Source: Planctomycetota bacterium
GTDB taxonomy: Bacteria; Planctomycetota; Phycisphaerae; WQYP01
DNA: 11,312 bases
Reading direction: 5' to 3'
NCBI GenBank assembly: GCA_021780285.1
Contig: JAJXZA010000317.1
Coordinates: 1 to 11,312 of the forward strand
Shown: positions 1-7,049 of the stretch, one piece after another
How the letters are laid out: each line of letters starts with the position of its first letter
Numbering within the stretch: the first letter of the stretch is position 1
Program-made: the position numbers and the translations under genes
Notes under the pieces: generated by a model
Seen by the model: the letters and a program-made list of their open reading frames with translations, nothing else
What the model was told of the DNA's origin: nothing
Databases searched by the model: none

Positions 1-19
1 CCGGCGTCCGGCGTCCGGC
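1..19. repeat. 7-bp tandem repeat (CCGGCGT, 2.7 copies) at window edge
   Basis: CCGGCGT occurs at 1-7 and 8-14, followed by CCGGC at 15-19. It ends just before the yajC ribosome binding site. It may be the coding end of an upstream gene: one frame closes at 20-22 (TAG) and another at 31-33 (TAA). Too little sequence is present to say which. In many genomes tgt lies upstream of yajC, but nothing here identifies it. Confidence 0.4.
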
Positions 20-44
20 TAGTAAAACATTAAGAGGAACAGTT

Positions 45-617
45 ATGCAACGTAAGTTAGCGGTATTGGCATTAATGGTGGCGCTTGGCGTATTGGCCCC
101 GGGCGGGAAGGGGGCTATGACCTTGGCCGACAATGGTGCCCCGGTGGCCATGCCCGTTGCGGGTGGCGCACCGGTGGCCGCGCCTGCGGCTGCTCCGGCG
201 GCGGGCGCAGGCAATGCTGCCGCTGCAGGCCAGCAGCAAGCGGCAACGAGTGCGACCACAGCCGGCGTCGCAAATGCGAATGCGGCCGCCAAAGCACCGG
301 ACGCAAAGAAACCGGCGCCCGATCAGGGTTTTTCGCTCACCAGCATGATTTTACCGGTGGGTTTGATTTTAATTCTGTTCTTTTTAATGCGGGCTCCCAA
401 AAAGGAACAAAAGCGGCGCGAGCAGATGATGGCGTCGCTGAAAAAGGGGGATCGCGTCGTAACCACCGGGGGTATGGTTTGCTCGGTCGTGGATGTGCGT
501 GACGACGACATTGTCCTGAAGATTGACGAATCGAACAACATCAAAGCGCGATTTTTGAAAACGGCCGTGGCCTCGGTGGTGCCGGACGATAAGCCGGGCG
601 ACGACGGCAAAAATTGA
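45..617 (+). CDS. yajC: YajC, Sec translocon accessory membrane subunit
   Basis: YajC is a small inner-membrane protein that associates with SecD and SecF at the SecYEG protein export channel. The 190-residue product is longer than the roughly 110 residues usual in E. coli. Residues 1-28 form a hydrophobic signal-like or first membrane segment. Residues about 30-95 are a low-complexity Ala/Pro/Gly/Gln linker. The family core starts at the TM helix (about 98-116) and continues with the basic stretch KKEQKRREQMMASLKKGD (119-136) and the GDRVVTTGGM hallmark (135-144), then a small beta-rich cytoplasmic domain. The ATG at 45 has AGAGGA at 33-38, six bases upstream. It lies 72 bp before the secDF fusion, the classic yajC-secD-secF order, so the two are probably co-transcribed. 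The extended N-terminal part is unusual against the E. coli type; its role is unknown. Confidence 0.93.
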   Translation: MQRKLAVLALMVALGVLAPGGKGAMTLADNGAPVAMPVAGGAPVAAPAAAPAAGAGNAAAAGQQQAATSATTAGVANANAAAKAPDAKKPAPDQGFSLTSMILPVGLILILFFLMRAPKKEQKRREQMMASLKKGDRVVTTGGMVCSVVDVRDDDIVLKIDESNNIKARFLKTAVASVVPDDKPGDDGKN

Positions 618-689
618 TAACCGCCTCGTCGGCTTTCGCTGACAGCTGAAATCGAAAACCATCTTTGCAACAACAGCCTCGGAAACGAT

Positions 690-3600
690 ATGAAGACAAA
701 CTTATGGGCAAGGTTCGGACTGATATTTGCGGCGATCGCGCTGGCGGTGCTGTGCATCTACTTCAATGGCGTCAAGGGCGGCATTGATCTTTCCGGCGGC
801 ACGGACCTCATTTACCAGCTCAACATTCCGAAGGGCTTTCATGGCGATCCCAACCGGCTGGCGCAGCAGGTGGTGGATGTGCTTAAAAAGCGCGTAGACC
901 CAAAAAGCGTGCGCAATTTGGTGTGGCGTGTGCTTAGCGGTAACCGCATCGAAATTCAGATGCCGCTGGCTGATGAGAAATCGCGGCAGGCACAGGCTGC
1001 GTATCAAAAGCTTGTTGATAAACTTCTGGCCGACAACATTCAACCGTCGCAAATCAATGCGGCTATGGCTGCGCGGCCTGCCAGCCTTCGTGAGAAGGAT
1101 ATCGCGGCTCTCGCGGGAACCAATCAGAAGCGGCTGGCATTACTCAAGCAGCTTGCCATAAGTTATGACGCGTACCACGGCGCCCGGCAGGCCGCGGGGC
1201 GCTACAGTCCCACCGATTTGCCTGATGCGCTGTTACAGCGGCTGAACAATACCGAAGCTGCTTATGAGCAGGCATTGAATGCCGTCCTGGCGGAAAACAT
1301 CAACGTGCGGCAACTGGCGAATGTGCTTGAAGCCATTTACGACACGGGCAGCGCCCAGGCGAAGACTTCTCTGAGCCAGTTGATTGCGAATCATCCGGGG
1401 CGGGCTGCGGTTATTCACCAGCTTGTGGCCGCGTACAGCAATTTGCGTAAGCATAGCGGCGGGCTCGACAACCCCGCGGAACTCGAGCGGCTGTTGCGCG
1501 GCGCCGGTGTGCTTGATTTTAGAATTGCGGCCAGCCCAAGTTTGCCGGGCATGATGACGGCTGTTAGGCAACTCGAAGCCAAGGGTCCGCATAATGCCAT
1601 CACTCCCGCCGGTCTGCGCTGGTTTGAAATTGACCCTGTCAATGGCAAAGATCTGCTGCCTAAGCCTGGCGAGCCGCCCTATTATGTCACCGGTGAATAC
1701 CAGGGGCGGCACTACGTTCTTTTGTACGATGCTCCGGGCAAAATGATGACTCACTCGCCAAGCTTTAAACCGTGGAAGGTTGAACTGGCGCAGTTTGGGT
1801 CTGATCCAAGTACGGGCCAGCCGACGGTTTACTTCAATCTTGATGATGCCGGCGGTTATTACATGGGACAGTTGACCAGCGCAAATCGTAATCAGAATAT
1901 GGCGATCCTTCTGGATGGCAAGGCAATTACGGCGCCGAGCATTCGAGGCATTATTCATAAGCAGGGGCAGATAACGCTGGGCACAGCTAACAATGTGCTG
2001 GCGGCTCGATCTATTGCCAATGAAGGCCGCACGATCACGCAGATACTCAACGCCGGTTCGCTGCCAGCTACGCTGCAATCGCAACCCATATCAGTTCAAA
2101 CCATTGGCTCAACGCTGGGAGCGGACAATCTGCGAGCTGGCTTGCGCAGCGCCGTTATAGCCGTGATCGTGGTGTTGCTGTTCATGTTTACCTACTACAC
2201 GATTACCGGTGCCTTTGCCGACATTGCACTGCTGATGAACCTGCTGCTGTTGATGGGCGTCATGTCGCTGCTGCATGCGACGTTCACGCTGCCGGGCATC
2301 GCCGGCGTGGTGTTGACCTTGGGCATGGCGGTGGATGCGAACATTCTGATTAATGAGCGTATCCGCGAGGAATTGCACAAGGGTGCATCGCTGTGGTTGG
2401 CGGTTAAGCAGGGATATGACAAGGTTTTCTGGACGATTTTTGACGCCAACCTCACCACATCGCTTACCAGCATTGTGCTGATAGAACTTGGCTCTGAAGA
2501 TGTGAAGGGCTTTGGCATAACACTGCTCATTGGCCTGGCTGTGCACATGTTCACGGCTCTGTTTGTCACGCGGACGCTCATGATTACCGCCATTCGCACG
2601 GGTGTGATGCGTAAGATAGATGATCTTTCCGTGGCGGAATATTTCCGTGATTTGTTTACGTTCACATGGCTCAGAGGCCGTTGGCCTTTTATGCGGGTTT
2701 TCACGCTGACCAACTTTGATTGGATCGGCAAACGGCACATTTTCTGGATTGTCTCGGGACTCGTGATGATTTCAGGCATGGTGGCGTTTTGGGCTCGCGG
2801 CACGCACAAGTATGACACGGAATTTAACGGCGGTACTCAAATTACGCTGCACCTTAAGCCGGGGAAGACCCTTGCCGTATCGGCGGTGCGCCAGCGCGTG
2901 GCGGCGCTGGGGCGCAGTGATGCGGCGTTGGCGGCGCTGCGACGGGCCACGGTCTACAGCGTGGGTTCCAAGCATAACGAGTTTACGATCATCACCAGCA
3001 TCGTAAACCCGGAAGGCAAACCCGGCGTGACTGCAACCGCAAGCCCCGTTCAGGAGCTTACGCAGAAGCTTGAAGCGACATTTGCCGATGTGATTGCCGT
3101 AACCCGCAAACTCAGCTTTACGGATGTCAATGTCTCGCCGAGCCATGTACAACGGCTGTTTGACGACGGCACGATTTTTTCGATCACCAAAAACAGCCTG
3201 CAGGAATTGATTCCGCACGGGCCGAACGTTGACGTCAGCGATTACCACGGCGGCGTGGGAGTGGTGCTGCGCAATATTTCGCCGCCGGAGACGGTGGCTC
3301 ATCTGACATCGCGCATCCGGCAGATGGCGCAGGAACCGGATTTTGCCCGGCTGCAGTACCGGCCTTTTAAAGTGATTCCACTGACCTATGCGGCGAGCGC
3401 GGCGGGCAAAGGCCCCGCGCCAGTGACCGCGGCCGTGGTGGTGGCGGTGGATGACAACTTCCTTTACAACCCCGACGATTCGGGTAAGGCCGCGCTCTGG
3501 AAGCAGCAGGTCGCCGCCTCACAATGGGACATTGTACGCACCGCGCTGACGACATCTGGCGGGCTTGCGGGCGTCAACAGCTTTGCGCCGCAGGTGGCGA

Positions 3601-4208
3601 CCGAGGCTCGGCTCAATGCACTCATTGCCGTGGGCATTTCGCTGCTGTTGATTGTAGCCTATGTGTGGATACGCTTTGGCGGCATTCGGTATGGCTTTGG
3701 CGTTATCTTTTCGCTGGTGCACGATGCAATCGTCGCAGTGGCGGCCACGGTGCTCGCTGTGTATATCCACCGCACGGCCATCGGCCACTTTTTGCTCGTG
3801 GACAACTTCAAGATAAACATGACGATGATCGCGGCATATTTGACGATTATTGGTTACAGCGTCAACGATACGATCGTAATCTTTGACCGGGTGCGCGAAA
3901 ACCGCGGGCGACTTAAGCTGCCGTTGACGGCCAAACTGGTCAATGACTCCATCAATCAATGCTTTGGTCGAACCATCTGGACCACCTTTACGGTATTTGT
4001 GGTCGTCATGATTCTGTATATCTGGGGTGGACAGGGCGTGCATGGGTTTGCGTATGCCATGCTGATCGGCGTATTTACCGGCGCCTACAGCACGCTCGCC
4101 ATTGCTTCTCCAACATTGTTGCACGCCAAAGAAGCCGCCAAAAAGGCGCTGCCGGCGGTTCAAGACGACGGGCAGGAAAAAACCGATGAGTCGGCCTTGG
4201 CCCGGTAA
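690..4208 (+). CDS. secDF: SecDF fusion, protein export RND-family subunit
   Basis: SecDF uses the proton motive force to pull exported proteins through SecYEG on the periplasmic side. Here SecD and SecF are one 1172-residue chain. SecD half: TM1 about 8-26, IDLSGGTDLIYQL (32-44), periplasmic domain about 45-480, then a TM bundle about 483-635 with the family motif VLTLGMAVDANILINERIRE (541-560), in which D549 matches the proton-relay Asp. SecF half: TM about 683-701, FNGGTQITL (712-720), periplasmic domain to about 973, TM bundle about 975-1145 with GYSVNDTIVIFDRVRENR (1055-1072). Oddities: a helical, Ala/Gln/Leu-rich insert of roughly 150 residues (about 100-255) within the SecD periplasmic domain, and a SecF periplasmic region of about 245 residues against about 95 in E. 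coli, containing a second GG motif (851-860). ATG at 690 follows GGAAA at 681-685. SecDF fusions are known in Bacillus and in other phyla including planctomycetes. Confidence 0.95.
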   Translation: MKTNLWARFGLIFAAIALAVLCIYFNGVKGGIDLSGGTDLIYQLNIPKGFHGDPNRLAQQVVDVLKKRVDPKSVRNLVWRVLSGNRIEIQMPLADEKSRQAQAAYQKLVDKLLADNIQPSQINAAMAARPASLREKDIAALAGTNQKRLALLKQLAISYDAYHGARQAAGRYSPTDLPDALLQRLNNTEAAYEQALNAVLAENINVRQLANVLEAIYDTGSAQAKTSLSQLIANHPGRAAVIHQLVAAYSNLRKHSGGLDNPAELERLLRGAGVLDFRIAASPSLPGMMTAVRQLEAKGPHNAITPAGLRWFEIDPVNGKDLLPKPGEPPYYVTGEYQGRHYVLLYDAPGKMMTHSPSFKPWKVELAQFGSDPSTGQPTVYFNLDDAGGYYMGQLTSANRNQNMAILLDGKAITAPSIRGIIHKQGQITLGTANNVLAARSIANEGRTITQILNAGSLPATLQSQPISVQTIGSTLGADNLRAGLRSAVIAVIVVLLFMFTYYTITGAFADIALLMNLLLLMGVMSLLHATFTLPGIAGVVLTLGMAVDANILINERIREELHKGASLWLAVKQGYDKVFWTIFDANLTTSLTSIVLIELGSEDVKGFGITLLIGLAVHMFTALFVTRTLMITAIRTGVMRKIDDLSVAEYFRDLFTFTWLRGRWPFMRVFTLTNFDWIGKRHIFWIVSGLVMISGMVAFWARGTHKYDTEFNGGTQITLHLKPGKTLAVSAVRQRVAALGRSDAALAALRRATVYSVGSKHNEFTIITSIVNPEGKPGVTATASPVQELTQKLEATFADVIAVTRKLSFTDVNVSPSHVQRLFDDGTIFSITKNSLQELIPHGPNVDVSDYHGGVGVVLRNISPPETVAHLTSRIRQMAQEPDFARLQYRPFKVIPLTYAASAAGKGPAPVTAAVVVAVDDNFLYNPDDSGKAALWKQQVAASQWDIVRTALTTSGGLAGVNSFAPQVATEARLNALIAVGISLLLIVAYVWIRFGGIRYGFGVIFSLVHDAIVAVAATVLAVYIHRTAIGHFLLVDNFKINMTMIAAYLTIIGYSVNDTIVIFDRVRENRGRLKLPLTAKLVNDSINQCFGRTIWTTFTVFVVVMILYIWGGQGVHGFAYAMLIGVFTGAYSTLAIASPTLLHAKEAAKKALPAVQDDGQEKTDESALAR

Positions 4209-4235
4209 TGGCCTCCCACGTCAGCCGACGGCGGG

Positions 4236-4257
4236 GGTCGTTGAAGGTGCAACGATC
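4236..4257 (+). other. Hairpin between secDF and lpxB
   Basis: GGTCGTTG (4236-4243), loop AAGGTG (4244-4249), CAACGATC (4250-4257) form an 8-bp stem with one G-T wobble. It is followed only by GGTTTCG, not a T-tract, so it is a poor match to an intrinsic terminator. It may stabilise or attenuate the transcript between the two genes. Lpxb expression could still be read through from the sec genes. Confidence 0.35.
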
Positions 4258-4285
4258 GGTTTCGTCTGCCCAATGGCGACCTTTC

Positions 4286-4291
4286 AGGAGG
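4286..4291 (+). promoter_or_regulatory. Strong Shine-Dalgarno AGGAGG that bears on the lpxB start
   Basis: A perfect AGGAGG sits at 4286-4291. The next eight bases lead to ATC at 4300-4302, in frame with lpxB, and the ATA at 4309 is also in frame. No ATG, GTG or TTG in the lpxB frame is suitably spaced from it. The upstream in-frame ATG at 4273 reads into TGA at 4294-4296 after seven codons. The TTG at 4293 is in another frame and only one base from the SD. The site therefore favours a non-standard start, or a sequence error. Confidence 0.6.
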
Positions 4292-4299
4292 CTTGACTC

Positions 4300-5487
4300 A
4301 TCGGCAGCATAAGATTTTTTATTTCAGCCGCGGAGCACAGCGGCGATAGCTTGGGCCAAACGCTGATAGAATCGCTGCGGCGCAAGTTTCCCAATGCGCA
4401 GTTTGTGGGCGTAGGCGGGCCAAAAATGGCGGCAGCCGGCTGTCGGCTGCTGGCCGATCCAACCCGCAACGCGGCGATGCTGCTGGGTGCCTTGCGTCAG
4501 GTGGGATATTGGGTGCGACTGCTGAAGGAAATTCGCCGTGAGTTTATAAACAACCGGCCCGATGTGGTGATTCCCATTGATTCGCCCACCGTCAATGTCC
4601 GCATTGGCTTGATGGCGCGTCGTATGAAACTGCCGGTTTGCTACTATGTTGCCCCGCAGCACTGGGCCTGGGCACCATGGCGGACGCGCAAGCTTTCGCG
4701 GGCCGTTAATACGCTCTGCTGCGTCCTGCCGTTTGAAGAACCTTACTTTCGGCAGCAGCGCATTAATGCCGTGTACGTGGGGCATCCGTTGTTTGACCGA
4801 TTGGCCCAGCAGCCGACGGCGGCAGTCCCAGCGTCCCCATTTCCGCAGGCCAGGCTGAAAGTCGCTATATTGCCGGGGTCGCGCAGCAGTGAAGTCGCAT
4901 CGAACCTGCCGGTCATGCTGGAGGTTGCCTCGCAGCTAAGAGGGCGGGTGCAGGAGTGCGCATTTGTGGCGGCCGCCGCGGATAAAAATCGGGCTTTGCA
5001 GATTCAGGCCCATCTCATGCGCAGTTCGGAACGTATTGAAGTCCGAACACACGTTACCGATGCCGTCATCTCCTGGGCGGACCTGGTGCTGGTGTGCAGC
5101 GGCACCGCAACGCTGCAGGTCGCCAGCCATTACAAACCTATGATTGTGCTATACGCTCTGAGCCGCTGGAAGTGGAACTTGGCGGGGCGCTTTCTGGTTA
5201 GAACAAAGTATATGTCCCTGGTGAATATATTGGCAGACCGCGAACTGGTGCCTGAGTTCATGCCGTTTTATGGTTCAACGCGTCCGGTGGTTCAGCGTGC
5301 GGTGGAACTGCTCAAAAACCCGCAGCAGCGAATGGAAATGAGTTCGCAGCTTTCGCAACTGGTTTCACCCATGGAGCGATTTTCGCGGCAGATGCAGGCC
5401 GGCGACCGAGTGGCGGTTGAAGTGGCTCGATTGCTGGAGCCTAAATTGCAACCGCCGAGCCAGCCTGTGCCGCCTTCTCGCGGATGA
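4300..5487 (+). CDS. lpxB: LpxB, lipid A disaccharide synthase (unusual start)
   Basis: LpxB joins UDP-2,3-diacylglucosamine to 2,3-diacylglucosamine-1-phosphate to make the lipid A disaccharide at the inner membrane (GT19). The conserved N-terminus, RFFISAAEHSGDSLG (residues 5-19), is encoded from 4312, upstream of the first ordinary start, TTG at 4351. Further motifs, numbered from 4300: VGVGGPKMAAAG (36-47), IDSP (93-96), YYVAPQHWAWAPWR (115-128), VGHPLFD (160-166), LPGSRSSEV (181-189), CSGTATLQVA (256-265), SLVNILADRELVPEF (286-300). Starting at TTG 4351 would lose the ExSGD motif, which is near universal in the family. I therefore place the start at ATC 4300, eight bases after AGGAGG, giving 395 residues, close to the usual 380-390; ATA 4309 is an alternative. 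A single-base error or a shift at the T6 run (4315-4320) could also explain it. Identity is near certain; the start is not. The 3' end overlaps the convergent gene by 47 bp. Confidence 0.9.
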   Translation: MGSIRFFISAAEHSGDSLGQTLIESLRRKFPNAQFVGVGGPKMAAAGCRLLADPTRNAAMLLGALRQVGYWVRLLKEIRREFINNRPDVVIPIDSPTVNVRIGLMARRMKLPVCYYVAPQHWAWAPWRTRKLSRAVNTLCCVLPFEEPYFRQQRINAVYVGHPLFDRLAQQPTAAVPASPFPQARLKVAILPGSRSSEVASNLPVMLEVASQLRGRVQECAFVAAAADKNRALQIQAHLMRSSERIEVRTHVTDAVISWADLVLVCSGTATLQVASHYKPMIVLYALSRWKWNLAGRFLVRTKYMSLVNILADRELVPEFMPFYGSTRPVVQRAVELLKNPQQRMEMSSQLSQLVSPMERFSRQMQAGDRVAVEVARLLEPKLQPPSQPVPPSRG

Positions 5488-6469
5488 TGGGCATGCGATC
5501 GCGCACTTCCGCGGCGATGCGGGCATTGGGGAACTCGTCAATAATCTGCTGGCCGATGCGGGCCGCTTCCGGCCAGTTTTTGTCGCTTACGTGCAGGGCA
5601 AACTGGACGCCAAGCTGTTGCAGCCGCTTCTTAAATACATCGCGGGCGATTTCTTTGTAGCCTTCGGCCTCACCGGGGGTGAGGTATTGGTCAAGCTGTT
5701 TAAGCAGTTCCACGCTGCGATCAACGTCATCGCGGGAGACGGCGTCCTTCCATTCCTTGAGCAAGGCGCGTTTGTGCGTTTCGCGGGCATTCTGCACGCG
5801 TTCAGGCAGACGCTGAATGTCCGGATGGAAGGAGAACATCTTCATAAGCTGCTCCATCTCGCGGTAGCAGGCCGCCCAGTCAAATCGCTTGAGAAGCAGA
5901 TCGAAATGCGTCAGGGCCTCACGCACTTCAGTCTCAATGAATTTACGCCGCGATGATTCAATGATATCGCGGAACTGGGCCGATTCCTGCTTGCTGCCGA
6001 AACGGCGTTCCATTTCGCTGGTCAGCCAGTAGGCGGCTTCATAATCATTTTTGTCAATATCTTCGCGGATGGCGTGCCGCAGCGCTTCACGGTCTTTATG
6101 GCGGTACGCGATTTGCTTGGCCGCATCGGAGAGAGAGACGCTTTCTCGAATGGCTTCAAGCTGCTGGCGCTGGTTTTCGATGGCGCCCCGCACCTGCTCG
6201 TAACGCCAGCTCGCGTCGGATGCCTGCTGAAATCGCAGAGCCGTCAAGGGTTGCAGTACAGCGCCGGCAATCGTGACCGCCAGGCCAAAACAGGCGATTA
6301 GAATGCCCGGCTCCAGGTCGTGAATGATGGTGGCCAGGTCGGTATGGCTGCCCGAATTGTGTGCCGCCAAGGCGGCGATGACTATGCCCACGACGAGGAT
6401 CGCCAATCCCAAAATAACCACCAGCCCCAGAATCCGCTTGGTTCGTACCGCTGCTTTTTCGAGATTCAT
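5441..6469 (-). CDS. Two-TM protein with TPR-like helical repeats, function unknown
   Basis: I do not recognise a named family. The 342-residue product has two membrane segments at about 12-36 and 54-77, joined by a short loop, so both ends should be on the same side, probably cytoplasmic. Residues about 85-130 are strongly helical and charged, perhaps coiled coil. After that come four degenerate helix-pair repeats anchored at KNDYEAA (140-146), KRFDWAA (194-200), SRDDVDRS (245-252) and DKNWPEAA (296-303), about 51-54 residues apart, resembling TPR or Sel1-like scaffolds. No catalytic motif is visible. The ATG complement (6467-6469) has AGGAGA (6478-6483 complement) eight bases upstream, a clear RBS. 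It stands alone on this strand here and converges on lpxB with a 47-bp overlap of coding ends. A role as a membrane-anchored protein-interaction scaffold is only an inference. Confidence 0.85.
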   Translation of the reverse strand: MNLEKAAVRTKRILGLVVILGLAILVVGIVIAALAAHNSGSHTDLATIIHDLEPGILIACFGLAVTIAGAVLQPLTALRFQQASDASWRYEQVRGAIENQRQQLEAIRESVSLSDAAKQIAYRHKDREALRHAIREDIDKNDYEAAYWLTSEMERRFGSKQESAQFRDIIESSRRKFIETEVREALTHFDLLLKRFDWAACYREMEQLMKMFSFHPDIQRLPERVQNARETHKRALLKEWKDAVSRDDVDRSVELLKQLDQYLTPGEAEGYKEIARDVFKKRLQQLGVQFALHVSDKNWPEAARIGQQIIDEFPNARIAAEVRDRMPIIREKAAQAGSAVAI

Positions 6470-6494
6470 AATCTGGTTCTCCTAAGCACAGTCC

Positions 6495-6506
6495 CTGTTA
6501 AGATGG
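6495..6506 (+). repeat. 12-bp direct repeat, left copy
   Basis: CTGTTAAGATGG at 6495-6506 is repeated exactly at 6921-6932, 426 bp to the right. The identity stops at both ends of the 12 bases. The two copies bracket most of the gene-free region. Confidence 0.55.
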
Positions 6507-6528
6507 GCAAATGCTCATTGCGTTTGCC
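6506..6528. other. Hairpin upstream of the leftward gene
   Basis: GGCAAATGC (6506-6514), loop TCATT (6515-6519) and GCGTTTGCC (6520-6528) form a 9-bp stem with a single T-G pair. No T-run follows on the plus strand. On the minus strand it lies 37 bp before the start of the TPR-like gene, so it could be in its leader or be an operator. Confidence 0.4.
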
Positions 6529-6920
6529 GGGCAGTGGTCCCCAAGATGCTGCGAACATCCGGCATGTTTACAGCCCCGGTGCCGATGTGCTCTGGTCCCT
6601 ATGTTAACACCGCCTGCTTATCGGTCAAGAACAAACTTGGGACAAATGCTTTAAAGCCGCCCTTCGCAGCCGGGAAGCTTTACTCCGGCATCCAAGCGGC
6701 TCCCAGGCGTCCAAGCAGGTCATGATGCCATTGCATCAAAATGAGACTGCTCGGCGTTTATTATATCGTCATAAGCGAGGTGTCGGGTAAAGCCCGAATA
6801 TGCTCGAGATTATGGCGCGTTCCACTGCTGATAAGTCAGCACGAAAGCGGCATAGTTAAGCTGTACTTATGGCTGCCGCCCAAGGGCAGTTCCGAGCGGA
6901 CGCAAGCAACGGCAAGGTAT

Positions 6921-6932
6921 CTGTTAAGATGG
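6921..6932 (+). repeat. 12-bp direct repeat, right copy
   Basis: Second exact copy of CTGTTAAGATGG (see 6495-6506). In roughly 600 bp of random sequence an exact 12-mer repeat is expected only about one time in a hundred, so it may be meaningful, but no transposase or inverted ends accompany it. Confidence 0.55.
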
Positions 6933-7003
6933 CGTTAGGGGTGGGATGGAGCGCTTGCGTGCTGTATGAGCCTAGGCCTTACGGCTAAATAAACTTGATC
7001 GTG

Positions 7004-7021
7004 AATATTTTCTAAGATATT
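7004..7021. promoter_or_regulatory. AT-rich palindrome abutting the -35 box, possible operator
   Basis: AATATTTTCTAAGATATT (7004-7021) has 8-base arms with a single T-G mismatch around a CT centre. Its last base is the first base of the proposed -35 hexamer of the 7086 gene. The position suits an activator or repressor site. No regulator is encoded nearby, so this is inferred only from symmetry and place. Confidence 0.4.
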
Positions 7022-7049
7022 TGTTTGGATGCGTCCGATACCATACAAT
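7021..7049 (+). promoter_or_regulatory. Sigma70-like promoter for the amidase-like gene
   Basis: TTGTTT (7021-7026) and TACAAT (7044-7049) are separated by 17 bases, the ideal spacing; the -10 differs from TATAAT in one base. Transcription would begin near 7056, giving a leader of about 30 bases before the ATG at 7086, with AAGG (7072-7075) as a weak RBS. An overlapping weaker pair, TTGATC and TATTTG, lies just upstream. Confidence 0.6.

Noticed and set aside
634..651. Small inverted repeat between yajC and secDF (GCTG-A-CAGC core)
   Set aside because: The loop is too short to fold well as RNA and no T-run follows; likely chance.
1233..2084. 283-residue minus-strand frame within secDF
   Set aside because: Shadow of the secDF coding strand; His/Arg-rich with no motif.
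4273..4296. TGA at 4294 as a recoded (selenocysteine or readthrough) codon within lpxB
   Set aside because: ATG 4273 has no RBS, LpxB needs no residues before the conserved N-terminus, and no SECIS-like structure is evident. Kept only as a remote alternative.
4351..4353. TTG 4351 as the lpxB start
   Set aside because: It removes the conserved ExSGD motif, which is intact just upstream, and has no well-placed RBS.
5417..5956. 179-residue plus-strand frame opposite the TPR-like gene
   Set aside because: It mirrors the minus-strand gene, which has a strong RBS, membrane segments and repeats; the plus frame lacks any of these.
6320..6725. Short plus-strand frames over the start of the leftward gene and into the intergenic region
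   Set aside because: They overlap the real N-terminal coding sequence or hairpins, and have no RBS or family features.
6741..6938. 65-residue plus-strand open frame in the gene-free region
   Set aside because: No RBS before its ATG, no recognisable motif, and composition unlike the neighbouring proteins.
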